A stretch of 64,000 nucleotides of DNA. It comes from Ensifer adhaerens (GTDB lineage: Bacteria; Pseudomonadota; Alphaproteobacteria; Rhizobiales; Rhizobiaceae). This document shows positions 1 to 9,333 of this stretch, one piece after another (positions within the stretch are counted from its first letter, which is position 1; every line of letters starts with the position of its first letter). A program made the position numbers and the translations under genes. Under the pieces are notes generated by a model. The model had not been told where the DNA came from and did no database searches. It was given only the letters and a program-made list of their open reading frames with translations. The stretch is taken from the NCBI RefSeq assembly GCF_028993555.1, contig NZ_CP118611.1, positions 62,001 through 126,000 of the forward strand, given 5' to 3'.

Positions 1-24
1 ACGTTTTCATTTTGTGACGGATAA

Positions 25-1065
25 ATGAACGATCGCGCCGACAAGAAGACTGCCCGAGCCACCGCAGACCAGGTGGCGCGCGAGGCCAATGTTTCCCGCG
101 TGGCGGTGTCGCGGGCCTTCAACCCGAACGCCTCGCTGAAGCCGGAGAAGCGCGACCGCATTCTGCAGGTGGCGCGGGAGCTGAACTACACGCCCGACAT
201 GGCGGCCCGCTCGCTCGTCACCGGTCGCTCGCATCTCGTCGGCATGATCGTGCCCGACGTCTGCAGCCCCTGGGAGAGCCAGGAAATCGACGCACTGACC
301 ACAGCACTCCAGGCTGAGGGTTTTGCGACTTTGCTGTTCAAGGCGAAGGCCGATTTCAGCATGGATCCGCGCCTGCTCACCTATATGCGCGGCTTCAATC
401 CGGATTCGGTGATCGCTTTTACCGAGAACATCCTGCCGGATGTGCTCTGCGGGTTCCTGGATCGCGCGGTGCCGATCTACGTCATTTATGACGCCGTCGA
501 GCAGTTTGCAGGAGCGGCTTCCGGTACGCTCTATGACCGGCTGCTCGTCCGACAGAAAAACGGTATCGAGCAGGCGGTGGCGCTGCTTCAGGGGTATGGC
601 GCCCGCCGCATCGCTTATCTCGGCGGCAAGGCGCAATCACTTGCCAACGCCGAGCGCGAGCGCACTCTCAAGGAGACGCTTGCCGAACGCGGCATGGATG
701 CGCCGATCGCGCTTACGGGCGACTACACCTATGACACCGCCTATCAGGCGACGCTCGACCTGTTCCGGATCGGCGATGGAGCCGACGCGATCTTCGCCGC
801 CAATGACGTCGGCGCCTTCGGAGCGATCGATGCGCTACGCCACGAGCTTGGCCTGTCGGTGCCCGAAGACGTCAAGGTCGTCGGCTTCGACGACATCCCG
901 CAGGCGCACTGGAAAAGCTACAACCTCACCACCGTGCGCATCGACCTCGAGGAGCGCGTGCGCGCGCTCGTCCGCCTGATCCTTATGCGGCTTCGTGCAC
1001 CTGATGCCGAGCCGCTCACCGAGACACTCAATACCCGCCTGATCGTGCGGGGCACCGTTGGCTGA
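25..1065 (+). CDS. LacI-family transcriptional regulator
   Basis: A 346-residue LacI/GalR-type regulator. The N-terminal helix-turn-helix spans about residues 12-33 (ATADQVAREANVSRVAVSRA) and is followed by the hinge (NYTPDMAARSL) and a periplasmic-binding-protein-like effector domain that ends in the usual VVGFDDIP stretch near residue 290. The ATG at 25 gives the normal family length; only a weak GACGG-like ribosome site precedes it. It lies 11 bases upstream of the DUF5054 enzyme gene on the same strand, so the two are probably co-transcribed and the regulator probably responds to a sugar or glycan metabolite linked to that enzyme. The effector cannot be read from sequence. Genes to its left are outside the window. 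Confidence 0.93.
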   Translation: MNDRADKKTARATADQVAREANVSRVAVSRAFNPNASLKPEKRDRILQVARELNYTPDMAARSLVTGRSHLVGMIVPDVCSPWESQEIDALTTALQAEGFATLLFKAKADFSMDPRLLTYMRGFNPDSVIAFTENILPDVLCGFLDRAVPIYVIYDAVEQFAGAASGTLYDRLLVRQKNGIEQAVALLQGYGARRIAYLGGKAQSLANAERERTLKETLAERGMDAPIALTGDYTYDTAYQATLDLFRIGDGADAIFAANDVGAFGAIDALRHELGLSVPEDVKVVGFDDIPQAHWKSYNLTTVRIDLEERVRALVRLILMRLRAPDAEPLTETLNTRLIVRGTVG

Positions 1066-1076
1066 AGGTAGCGAAC

Positions 1077-3011
1077 ATGACCGAAAAGCGCATTCACGTT
1101 GTCTTCAAGACGCACCTCGATATCGGCTTCACCGATCACGCCGAGAAGATCCGGCAGCAGTATCACGAGCGTTTTATTCCGCAGGCGATCGACACCGGCG
1201 CACACTTCTACACCGAGAACCCGAACGAACCGCTGTTCGTCTGGACGACTGGCGCCTGGCTGATCTGGGACCACCTGAATTCACGCTCGAAGGATGAGGT
1301 CGCGCGGCTGGAGCAGGCGATCGAGCGGGGCCTGATCCGCTGGCATGCGCTGCCGTTCACGACGCATACGGAACTGATGTCGCCCGACCTCTTCAAGGCG
1401 GGGCTGTCCTATGCGCAGGAACTCGATCGCCGTTTTGGCCTGAAGACGATTGCCGCCAAGATGACCGACGTGCCCGGTCACACGCTCGGCATGGTGCCGT
1501 TGCTTGCCGAAGCCGGCATTCGATTCCTGCACATCGGCGTCAACTCGGCCTCGCCGCCGCCGGAAATCCCAGACGTTTTCCGTTGGCGGGCACCTGGCGG
1601 CGAGGAAATCGTCGTCATGTACCAGCGTTCCTATGGCGAAACTTACTTTCCGGAAGGTCTTTCCGATGGCCTGAGCTTCGCTCATACGAGCGACAACATC
1701 GGCCCGCAGAGCGTCTCCCAGACCGCCGAGGCGTACCGCGAAATCCTGAAGCACGAGCCGGGCGCAAGCGTCCGCGCCGCGACGCTCGAGGATTACGGCG
1801 CGCTGATGTGGGAGGCGCGCGAGCGCTTCCCGGTCGTGGAAAAGGAACTCGGCGACAGCTGGATCCATGGCAGCGGCACCGATCCGGAGAAGATCGCCCG
1901 TTACCTCGCGCTCCAGCGGCTTTACGGCAGCTTTGCCGAAGGGCGGATGACCGCGAGCCGCCAAGCCTTCGGGCGCAAGCTGGCGCTGGTTGCCGAGCAT
2001 ACCTGCGGCGTCGACATCAAATCCTTCCTGCGGGACGAAAGAGCCTGGGCGCGGCCGTCCTTTGAGACGGCGCGAAAGACCGATCCGCGCTTCCAGTACA
2101 CCGAGGCCTCGTGGGCCGAACAGCGCGCTTATTTGGATCAGGCGGTTGCCGAACTGGATGCGGACGACGCCGTCCGCGCCCAAGCGGCGCTCGCCGAACT
2201 GACCGTTCCGCCGCGACCTGAATCGGCCGAAGCTGCAACGAGGCTCGACGTTGGTGGCTGGGTCATCGATCTCGATCCGGCCAGCGGCGACGTGGCTGCA
2301 TTGACCGCGCCCGATGGCCGGACGATCCGTGGCGCCAACGGCTCATTGATCGCGTATCGCTACGAAAGCTACGACGCCGGCGACGTGCGCCGCCACATGG
2401 ATACCTACCTTACTCATTGGATGGACTGGGCCGTGCTCGACCACGACAAGCCGGGGCTGGCCCTGGTGACGGAGGCGCGCTCGCAATCCTATCGTCCTCG
2501 GCTTCTGGGGACGACGGCCACGTCGATCATCTCTGCCCTGCCCGGCGAGGCAGTCGAGCAGCTTGGTGCACCGGCCGAGATCGCACTTGAATTCTCCGCG
2601 GGAGCGAACGGACTGGATATCCGGCTGACGCTCTATGGCAAGAATGCCAACCGCATGCCGGAGGCGAGTTTCCTGTCGTTCACGCCGGAGGGGCACTCCG
2701 CGTGGAGCGTCCGCAAGATGGCTTTGTGGCACCGGACCGATAACTTCGCTCTGGGCGGAGGGGCCCAATTGCAGGCGGTCACGGGCGTGCGCGGGCGAAC
2801 CGAAGCCGGAGCAGAGCTGATGGTCGAGAACCTCGACACGCCGCTGGTGGCGCCCCAGGCATGGCCGTTCATGGCCTTCTGCAAGGCTCTGCCCGATTAC
2901 TCCGCCGGGGTTCGTTTCAACATCCACAACAACAAATGGGGCACCAACTTCCCCATGTGGTGGGGCGGCGATTTCACCACGCGCTTCAAGCTCAGTTTCA
3001 CCGACAGGTAA
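1077..3011 (+). CDS. DUF5054 family protein, GH38 alpha-mannosidase-like
   Basis: A 644-residue protein I recognise as DUF5054, a family related to the catalytic fold of GH38 alpha-mannosidases. Close to the N-terminus it carries FKTHLDIGFTDHAEKIRQQY; the His-x-Asp of HLD matches the GH38 metal-binding HxD motif. A second acidic, His-rich block (AAKMTDVPGHTLGMVPLLAEAG) lies near residues 130-155. The C-terminal half is beta-rich, as in GH38-like enzymes. There is no signal peptide, so it should be cytoplasmic. The ATG at 1077 has AAGGTAG just upstream. With the LacI gene immediately before it, a role in cleaving an imported glycoside is likely, but this family has no well-established substrate that I know of. 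Confidence 0.82.
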   Translation: MTEKRIHVVFKTHLDIGFTDHAEKIRQQYHERFIPQAIDTGAHFYTENPNEPLFVWTTGAWLIWDHLNSRSKDEVARLEQAIERGLIRWHALPFTTHTELMSPDLFKAGLSYAQELDRRFGLKTIAAKMTDVPGHTLGMVPLLAEAGIRFLHIGVNSASPPPEIPDVFRWRAPGGEEIVVMYQRSYGETYFPEGLSDGLSFAHTSDNIGPQSVSQTAEAYREILKHEPGASVRAATLEDYGALMWEARERFPVVEKELGDSWIHGSGTDPEKIARYLALQRLYGSFAEGRMTASRQAFGRKLALVAEHTCGVDIKSFLRDERAWARPSFETARKTDPRFQYTEASWAEQRAYLDQAVAELDADDAVRAQAALAELTVPPRPESAEAATRLDVGGWVIDLDPASGDVAALTAPDGRTIRGANGSLIAYRYESYDAGDVRRHMDTYLTHWMDWAVLDHDKPGLALVTEARSQSYRPRLLGTTATSIISALPGEAVEQLGAPAEIALEFSAGANGLDIRLTLYGKNANRMPEASFLSFTPEGHSAWSVRKMALWHRTDNFALGGGAQLQAVTGVRGRTEAGAELMVENLDTPLVAPQAWPFMAFCKALPDYSAGVRFNIHNNKWGTNFPMWWGGDFTTRFKLSFTDR

Positions 3012-3103
3012 CGCACGCTGGGGCGGCGATTGCGCGCATTCCGAGTGCGGAGCCATGCCATCGATGATAGGATGGCCCGGCGGCCGAGCCATGGGAGGTG
3101 GGA

Positions 3104-3466
3104 ATGCGTCGCCCTGTCATCGCCATCGTTGTCGGCGGGCTCTGCGTCACAAGCGCCGTCGCGGGAGAGCCGGCGGTCTTCCATGCGGAACATTTCAGTG
3201 ACGACACCGTCGTCAGCCTGGCGCTCGCCGGTACCCGAGCGGCGCTGCTGCCCGGTTACGACTACGACGTACTGATCTCGATCTCGTCCCGACGGGATGC
3301 CGACGGGGGCGTGTACAATGACCCCGGAAAGCACCGTGCGCTGGTGAAGTGTAGCGATCCTGCGAAAGTCTCCGTCCGAGGCGTCGATTATCCGGTGGGA
3401 GCGTCCGCGTCCGTTGACTGGAGGGCCGATCTCTGGAGGGCGGTTTGTTTGATGCCGGTCTCGTAA
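3104..3466 (+). CDS. small secreted hypothetical protein
   Basis: A 120-residue protein of unknown function. The start at 3104 (MRRPVIAIVVGG) is preferred over the in-frame GTG at 3098 because GGGAGG at 3093-3098 sits at the right distance from it. Residues 1-20 form a Sec signal peptide with a probable AVA/GEP cleavage, so the mature protein is periplasmic. The rest is short beta-rich sequence (NDPGKHRALVKCSDPAKVSVRG) with two cysteines and no motif I can assign. Its last 79 bases overlap the 3' end of the convergent cyclase gene. Confidence 0.6.
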   Translation: MRRPVIAIVVGGLCVTSAVAGEPAVFHAEHFSDDTVVSLALAGTRAALLPGYDYDVLISISSRRDADGGVYNDPGKHRALVKCSDPAKVSVRGVDYPVGASASVDWRADLWRAVCLMPVS

Positions 3467-4785
3467 GTCGACGTCACGGCGCCGGATATGTCGCCAGCGT
3501 GGCGGGGCAGATACCAGACATCGACAGGCAGCCTGCGTCCGGGAAGGGCCACGTCATTCTGCGCCATCCAATTGGCGGGCGGAACCGGAGTCCTGAGGCA
3601 CCCCATTAGTGCGGCCGATACCACCAGCGGTGCACCAAGAGCTTTGGACAGGCTTTCCAGGCGCTGGGCGACATTGACCGCGTCGCCGATGACGGTGAAT
3701 TCGCTGTGGCAACCGCTGTCCAGCACGCCGCCGACCACCTTGCCGTAATGCAGGCCGATGCCGGCATCGAGGGCAGGATGCCCGTTTAGCGCATTGTGGT
3801 TCTTCCAGTCGTTGAGCGCGTCGACGAGATCAAGCGCGCAGGCCATCGCTCGGTCTGCGTCGTCGTCCATGGGCCTCGGTTGGCCGAAGACGGCCATCAC
3901 GCCGTCGCCGATGAACTTGTCGACCGTGCCGCCGTGCTCGAAGATCGTCTGCGAAACGAGTTGGCGATACTCGGCCAGAACGAAGGCGAGTTCCGGAGCC
4001 GGAGCTGTCTCGGAAAACAGGGTGAAATCGCGCAGGTCGACAAACATGATGGCCGCGTCTCGGCGCTCCAGGCCAAGGGCATCGCCCTTTTCCTGCAGCG
4101 CCGAGACCACCAGCGGCGAGAAGAACCGCGAGAGGTTCTGGCGTCGCTGGTCTGCTTTCAGCGCCTCCTTGCGGGTGCGGTCATGGTCGCGCGCGAGCAG
4201 GTAGATGGCAAAGGCGGTGAAGCCGAAGCTGACGGTCAGGCCGAGATCCTGGTTGAAGAACGATCCGAGCAGGGACAGCGTGCCGGCTGCCTGATGCCGG
4301 GCCGCGGTCGTCGCGAGCATCGCCACCCAGGCAACGAGCACGATGCTTGAAAAGATGAGAACGAGCCGCCGTTCAAGCTTCAAACCGACATGGACAAGCA
4401 GGATGAAGGCGACGACGAGGCTTGTGGTCGTCAGGTTGTGGTTTTCCGTCACCGGCCCGGCGAGGATGTGCGCCGAGAGCAGCAGTGCGACCAGCAGCGC
4501 GTCGAGAACGACGAAAAATGTCTTCAGCCACGAGCGGCCGGGCAGATAGCGGGCCATCGCTACGGAGGCGATGCTGATCGCGAGATAGCTGACGACAACG
4601 ATCCAGTGCATATGCTCGGCGCCCTCGTTGGCGCCGAGCAGCAGGTTGGCGAGCAGGATTGCGAAGGCGACGAAACGAAGCAGGATCGACCGCATTTCGC
4701 GGGCGAAGTCCCAATGGGGATGCAATGAAGACGTCATGCCTGTCGGCCCCGAGATTTGAAACATCCTGCCCTGCGCGCGAACCAT
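3388..4785 (-). CDS. membrane-anchored class III adenylate cyclase
   Basis: The N-terminal half has about six hydrophobic helices. A class III nucleotidyl cyclase catalytic domain follows over the last 200 residues or so. The two metal-binding aspartates are visible in FVDLRDF and FIGDGVMAVFG. The Lys in TVDKFIGDG and the Asp in FTVIGDAVNVAQRLE are the pair that favours ATP over GTP, so cAMP is the predicted product. The transition-state Asn/Arg appear in NVAQRLE. The start is uncertain: ATGs at 4785, 4764 and 4737 are all in frame and none has a strong ribosome site; all lie upstream of the first helix. The gene is divergent from urtA and its 3' end overlaps the convergent secreted protein. 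Confidence 0.85.
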   Translation of the reverse strand: MVRAQGRMFQISGPTGMTSSLHPHWDFAREMRSILLRFVAFAILLANLLLGANEGAEHMHWIVVVSYLAISIASVAMARYLPGRSWLKTFFVVLDALLVALLLSAHILAGPVTENHNLTTTSLVVAFILLVHVGLKLERRLVLIFSSIVLVAWVAMLATTAARHQAAGTLSLLGSFFNQDLGLTVSFGFTAFAIYLLARDHDRTRKEALKADQRRQNLSRFFSPLVVSALQEKGDALGLERRDAAIMFVDLRDFTLFSETAPAPELAFVLAEYRQLVSQTIFEHGGTVDKFIGDGVMAVFGQPRPMDDDADRAMACALDLVDALNDWKNHNALNGHPALDAGIGLHYGKVVGGVLDSGCHSEFTVIGDAVNVAQRLESLSKALGAPLVVSAALMGCLRTPVPPANWMAQNDVALPGRRLPVDVWYLPRHAGDISGAVTSTYETGIKQTALQRSALQSTDADAPTG

Positions 4786-5083
4786 AACCGTCGTTCTTCG
4801 GCTTTGCTGACGGCCGATTCGCGTCGAATCTGTGGCGCGATCGTTTGGTCCGGTGCCTTTGGGTTGTATCGCTTCTAGGGCTTCCAACGATGGCAAGGTC
4901 AAGCGTGGGATGGGAAGAGGAGATTGTGCGTGCGGTATCCGGGACCCCAGCGCTTCCTCTTTGCCCCCGGCATCTACGTAGAATGACGTATGTGCAGTGC
5001 AGCGAGACTGCCCGATGATCCCTCAAGCAACGGCTAAAAAGCACGAAAGCCGCGCTGCTCCAGAACGAGAGGGGTTCAATCAG
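4786..5083. promoter_or_regulatory. divergent intergenic region, cyclase / urtA
   Basis: About 300 bases between the divergent cyclase and urtA genes, so promoters for both should lie here. I looked for a sigma-54 -24/-12 element, which would fit nitrogen control of urea uptake, and did not find a convincing TGGCAC-N5-TTGC match. No convincing small gene is visible. Confidence 0.4.
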
Positions 5084-6376
5084 ATGACTATCAGGGCAAG
5101 CGTCACCGGCGCATTCCTCGCAGCCGTCCTGTCGACGACGGCATTCAACGGCGCTTTTGCTGCCGATGACACGATCAAGGTCGGCATCCTGCATTCGCTC
5201 TCCGGCACCATGGCGATCTCCGAGACGACGCTCAAGGACGCCATGCTGATGCTGATCGACGAGCAGAACAAGAAAGGCGGCCTGCTCGGCAAGAAGCTCG
5301 AAGCCGTCGTCGTCGACCCGGCGTCCGACTGGCCGCTCTTTGCCGAGAAGGCACGCGAGCTGATCTCGGTCGACAAGGTTTCGGCCGTCTTCGGCTGCTG
5401 GACCTCGGTTTCGCGCAAGTCGGTGCTGCCGGTCTTCGAAGAGCTGAATTCGATCCTCTTCTATCCCGTCCAGTACGAAGGCGAAGAGAGCCAGCGCAAC
5501 GTCTTTTACACCGGTGCCGCACCGAACCAGCAGGCAATTCCCGCCGTCGACTACCTGATGGAAAACGAAAGCGTCGAGCGCTGGGTGCTTGCCGGCACCG
5601 ACTATGTCTATCCGCGCACGACCAACAAGATCCTCGAGGCCTATCTGATTTCCAAGGGCGTGAAGCCCGAGGACATCATGATCAACTACACGCCATTCGG
5701 TCACTCCGACTGGCAGACGATCGTCTCCGACATCAAGAAGTTCGGCTCGGCCGGCAAGAAGACCGCCGTCGTGTCGACCATCAACGGCGACGCCAACGTT
5801 CCCTTCTACAAGGAGTTGGCGAACCAGGGCGTCAAGGCCGAGGACATTCCGGTCGTCGCCTTCTCGGTTGGCGAAGAGGAACTCGCTGGCCTCGATACCA
5901 CGCCGCTCGTCGGCCATCTCGCCGCCTGGAACTATTTCCAGTCTGTCGACACGCCGGCCAATGCCGAGTTCATCAAGACCTGGAAGGCCTATACCAAGAA
6001 CGACAAGCGCGTGACCAACGACCCGATGGAGGCGCACTACATCGGCTTCAACATGTGGCTGAAGGCGGTTGAAAAGGCGGGCACGACCGATACGGATGCG
6101 GTTCTCGACGCGATGATCGGCGTTTCCGTGCCGAACCTTTCGGGCGGCTACTCGACGATGATGCCGAACCATCACATCACCAAGCCCGTACTGATCGGTG
6201 AGATCCAGGGCGATGGCCAGTTCGAGACTGTCTGGGAAACGCCCGGCCTCGTCGTCGGCGACGAATGGTCCGATTATCTGCCCGACTCCAAGGACCTGAT
6301 TTCCGATTGGCGCGCGCCGATGTCCTGCGGCAATTTCAACGTCGCCACCGGCAAATGCGGCGGCAAAGGCTCCTGA
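5084..6376 (+). CDS. urtA: urea ABC transporter substrate-binding protein UrtA
   Basis: A 430-residue periplasmic binding protein of the branched-chain amino acid/amide type, matching UrtA, which delivers urea to the UrtBC permease. The ATG at 5084 is chosen over the upstream frame because GAGAGGGG precedes it and a clean Sec signal peptide follows (MTIRASVTGAFLAAVLS, cleavage near AFAADDTIKVG). Family landmarks include KVGILHSLSGTMAISE at the mature N-terminus, FGCWTSVSRKSVLPV and LFYPVQYEGEE, all typical of UrtA. It heads the five-gene urt cluster and is separated from urtB by a GC-rich stem-loop, which often keeps the binding-protein message more abundant than the permease message. Confidence 0.96.
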   Translation: MTIRASVTGAFLAAVLSTTAFNGAFAADDTIKVGILHSLSGTMAISETTLKDAMLMLIDEQNKKGGLLGKKLEAVVVDPASDWPLFAEKARELISVDKVSAVFGCWTSVSRKSVLPVFEELNSILFYPVQYEGEESQRNVFYTGAAPNQQAIPAVDYLMENESVERWVLAGTDYVYPRTTNKILEAYLISKGVKPEDIMINYTPFGHSDWQTIVSDIKKFGSAGKKTAVVSTINGDANVPFYKELANQGVKAEDIPVVAFSVGEEELAGLDTTPLVGHLAAWNYFQSVDTPANAEFIKTWKAYTKNDKRVTNDPMEAHYIGFNMWLKAVEKAGTTDTDAVLDAMIGVSVPNLSGGYSTMMPNHHITKPVLIGEIQGDGQFETVWETPGLVVGDEWSDYLPDSKDLISDWRAPMSCGNFNVATGKCGGKGS

Positions 6377-6396
6377 TTTCATCACCTAGTCATAGA

Positions 6397-6417
6397 CCGG
6401 GCGGGGCGTCCGCCCGG
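6397..6417 (+). terminator. stem-loop between urtA and urtB
   Basis: Perfect inverted repeat CCGGGCGG / CCGCCCGG with a five-base loop, 20 bases after the urtA stop. There is no T-run, so it is more likely an mRNA-stabilising or partial-termination hairpin than a full terminator. Confidence 0.55.
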
Positions 6418-6554
6418 CCAATCCTTGCATGACGAAATCCGGGGGCGAGCATCCCTCCGTCCGAAGATGCGGCCGGGCGGAGGGATCTCAACGTGAAACC
6501 TCGACCGAAGCGCCCGTCGCACACGCGGCATCGCAAGACCCGAGCGAGAGGGTA

Positions 6555-8171
6555 ATGTTCCGAATTCTGCAGATCCTGTTTGTGGCGCTCTGCCTGCTGA
6601 TTTCGACCCATGTGGTTGGCCTTCGTGCGGCGGATGATCTTGGTGCGCTGGTCGACCAGCTCGGCACCGCGAAACTTTCCGATATGGACGAGCAGATCTC
6701 GGTGCTCGCCAAGACCGGCGACGCCAAGATAATTCCCGTGCTGGAGGCCCTCAGTGAGGGCGAGCTCTACCAGCGCAAGTCCGACAGCAAGGTCTTCCTG
6801 GTCAAGACACAGGGCGCAAACCTTCTGCTCGTAGACCCGGTAACCGGGGCCGATGCCGGGCAGGCATCGAAGGCGGAGATGCAGAAGGTCAAGGTCAACA
6901 ATGCGGTTCGCCGCGCGGTACGCAGTGCGCTTGGCGGGTTGACGCTGTTCAGCGATGACGCAGCCGCGCGGATGAAGGCAGCGCAATCCATGTTGCAGAC
7001 GCCGAACGCGGATGCCCTGGGGGCCATCGAAACGGCGATCGCTGCCGAGAAGGACGGGGCCGTGCGTATGGTTCTCGACGAAGCGCGGGCGGTGACGCTA
7101 CTCGTCTCGGATCGCGCCGATGATCAGAAGCGCCAGGCGATCGCGCTGCTTGCCGCAGGCAATGGACGCACTGGCCTTGCGGTGCTGACCTCCGCATTGG
7201 CCACCGCCGATGCTTCCCTCAAACCCGACATCGAAGCGGCGATCGCCCGTATCGAACAGACCCAGGCGTTCTGGAACGCCGGCCAGAACGTCTGGTACGG
7301 TCTTTCGCTCGGCTCCGTCCTGCTGCTGGCGGCGATTGGGCTTGCCATCACCTTCGGCGTCATGGGCATCATCAACATGGCCCATGGCGAGATGGTCATG
7401 CTCGGCGCCTATACGACCTTCATGGTGCAGGAGGTCGTGCGCAATTCCTACCCTGAGCTTTTCGACTGGTCGCTGGCGATCGCCTTGCCGCTTGCCTTTC
7501 TCGTCACCGGGGCCGTCGGGCTTGCAATCGAACGCGGCGTCATTCGCTTTCTCTATGGCCGCCCGCTGGAAACCTTGCTTGCCACCTGGGGCATTTCGCT
7601 GATCCTGCAACAGGCGGTGCGCTCGATCTTCGGGCCGACCAACCGCGAGGTCGGCAACCCGTCCTGGATGGCCGGTGCCTTCGATCTCGGCGGGCTGACG
7701 ATCACCTGGAACCGCCTTTGGATCATCGTCTTCGCGCTGACAGTGTTTGCGGGGCTCCTGTTTCTGCTCAAGAAAACGCCGATGGGGCTTCGTATGCGGG
7801 CCGTCACGCAGAATCGGCGCATGGCCTCCTCCATGGGCATCCGCACGCCCTGGGTCGATGCGCTCACCTTCGCGCTCGGGTCCGGCATCGCCGGCATGGC
7901 CGGCGTCGCGCTCTCGCAGATCGACAACGTCTCGCCGAACCTCGGTCAGGGCTACATCATCGACAGCTTCATGGTCGTCGTCTTCGGTGGGGTCGGCAAT
8001 CTCTGGGGCACGCTCGTCGGCGCCTTCTCGCTCGGCATCCTGAACAAGTTTCTCGAGCCCTATGCCGGCGCCGTGCTCGGCAAGATCCTCGTGCTGGTGC
8101 TGATCATCCTCTTTATCCAGAAGAAACCGCGTGGGCTCTTCGCGCTCAAGGGAAGGGCAGTCGAAGCATGA
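6555..8171 (+). CDS. urtB: urea ABC transporter permease UrtB
   Basis: A 538-residue LivH-type permease with the long extracytoplasmic N-terminal extension typical of UrtB. The ATG at 6555 is preceded by GCGAGAGGG and opens a signal-like hydrophobic segment (MFRILQILFVALCLLIS). Residues 30-230 are soluble and helical. From about residue 240 (VWYGLSLGSVLLLAAIGLAITFGVMGIINMAHGEMVMLGAY) come the membrane helices, including the NMAHGE permease signature. The stop overlaps the urtC start as ATGA. It forms the transmembrane channel with UrtC, energised by UrtD and UrtE. Confidence 0.95.
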   Translation: MFRILQILFVALCLLISTHVVGLRAADDLGALVDQLGTAKLSDMDEQISVLAKTGDAKIIPVLEALSEGELYQRKSDSKVFLVKTQGANLLLVDPVTGADAGQASKAEMQKVKVNNAVRRAVRSALGGLTLFSDDAAARMKAAQSMLQTPNADALGAIETAIAAEKDGAVRMVLDEARAVTLLVSDRADDQKRQAIALLAAGNGRTGLAVLTSALATADASLKPDIEAAIARIEQTQAFWNAGQNVWYGLSLGSVLLLAAIGLAITFGVMGIINMAHGEMVMLGAYTTFMVQEVVRNSYPELFDWSLAIALPLAFLVTGAVGLAIERGVIRFLYGRPLETLLATWGISLILQQAVRSIFGPTNREVGNPSWMAGAFDLGGLTITWNRLWIIVFALTVFAGLLFLLKKTPMGLRMRAVTQNRRMASSMGIRTPWVDALTFALGSGIAGMAGVALSQIDNVSPNLGQGYIIDSFMVVVFGGVGNLWGTLVGAFSLGILNKFLEPYAGAVLGKILVLVLIILFIQKKPRGLFALKGRAVEA

Positions 8172-9328
8172 TCACCTCGTTTCTGATGAAATCGCTGGAT
8201 CGCAGCATCATCGCCGTCGTGGCGATCCTCTTCGGCCTCGCCATCTTCGTCCCGGCGCTCAACCTTTTGACTGCGCCCGATCACCCGCTGCATGTGCCGA
8301 CCTACCTGGTCTCGCTGTTCGGCAAGTATCTCACCTATGCGCTGCTGGCGCTGGCGCTCGATCTCGTCTGGGGCTTCTGCGGCATCCTTTCGCTTGGGCA
8401 TGCCGCCTTCTTCGCACTCGGCGGTTATGCCATGGGCATGTATCTCATGCGCCAGATCGGCGCGCGCGGTTCCTACGGCAATCCGCTGCTGCCGGATTTC
8501 ATGGTGTTCCTAAACTGGAAGGAACTGCCTTGGTTCTGGCACGGCTTCGACATGTTCTGGTTTGCGGCACTCATGGTGGTGCTGGTTCCGGGCTTGCTTG
8601 CCTTCGTCTTCGGCTGGTTCGCCTTCCGCTCGCGCGTCAACGGCGTCTATCTCTCGATCATCACCCAGGCGATGACATATGCGCTGCTGCTTGCCTTCTT
8701 CCGCAACGACATGGGTTTTGGCGGCAACAACGGGCTGACTGATTTCAAGGACATCCTCGGCTTCAACATCCAGGCGGATGGCACGCGCGCGGCACTCTTT
8801 GCCACATCTGCACTCGTGCTGGCGCTTTGCCTGATCCTCACTTCAGCAATCGTGCGTTCCAAGTACGGCAAGGTGCTTGTGGCGGTGCGCGACGCCGAAA
8901 GCAGGACCCGCTTCCTCGGCTATCGGGTGGAACACATCAAGCTCTTCGCCTTCACCGTCTCGGCGATGATGGCGGGCATCGCTGGCGCGCTCTATGTGCC
9001 GCAAGTCGGCATCATCAATCCCGGCGAATTCGAACCCGGCAATTCGATCGAAGTGGTGATCTGGACGGCGGTTGGCGGGCGCGGCACGCTGATCGGCCCG
9101 ATCGTCGGCGCCATCCTCGTCAATGGGGGAAAGAGCATTTTCACGGCAGCCTTCCCGGAATTCTGGCTGTTCGCGCTTGGCGGTCTGTTCGTGCTCGTCA
9201 CCCTGTTCCTGCCGAAGGGCGTCGTCGGAACGGTCGGCGCTTATTTTGCCCGCCGGCGGGCCGAGCGTAGGGTGCGGGCGGACGAAGCGGCGGACAATCT
9301 GGCTGTTGAACCCATGGCGGCGGAGTAG
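8168..9328 (+). CDS. urtC: urea ABC transporter permease UrtC
   Basis: A 386-residue LivM-type inner-membrane permease. The start at 8168 overlaps the urtB stop by four bases (ATGA), implying translational coupling. About ten hydrophobic helices are visible. The LivM-like segment DLVWGFCGILSLGHAAFFALGGYAMGMYLM appears early, and a cytoplasmic EAA-like loop (VAVRDAESRTRFLGY) lies near residue 245. The tail (RRRAERRVRADEAADNL) is charged and probably cytoplasmic. It is the partner of UrtB. Confidence 0.95.
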   Translation: MITSFLMKSLDRSIIAVVAILFGLAIFVPALNLLTAPDHPLHVPTYLVSLFGKYLTYALLALALDLVWGFCGILSLGHAAFFALGGYAMGMYLMRQIGARGSYGNPLLPDFMVFLNWKELPWFWHGFDMFWFAALMVVLVPGLLAFVFGWFAFRSRVNGVYLSIITQAMTYALLLAFFRNDMGFGGNNGLTDFKDILGFNIQADGTRAALFATSALVLALCLILTSAIVRSKYGKVLVAVRDAESRTRFLGYRVEHIKLFAFTVSAMMAGIAGALYVPQVGIINPGEFEPGNSIEVVIWTAVGGRGTLIGPIVGAILVNGGKSIFTAAFPEFWLFALGGLFVLVTLFLPKGVVGTVGAYFARRRAERRVRADEAADNLAVEPMAAE

Positions 9329-9333
9329 GCGAC

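Noticed and set aside
4786..5083. Sigma-54/NtrC promoter before urtA
   Set aside because: Expected from biology of urea uptake, but no acceptable -24/-12 sequence was found by reading the region.
4373..6385. 670-codon minus-strand frame across urtA and the cyclase gene
   Set aside because: It spans a promoter region and a well-supported urtA on the other strand, and has only low-complexity basic sequence.
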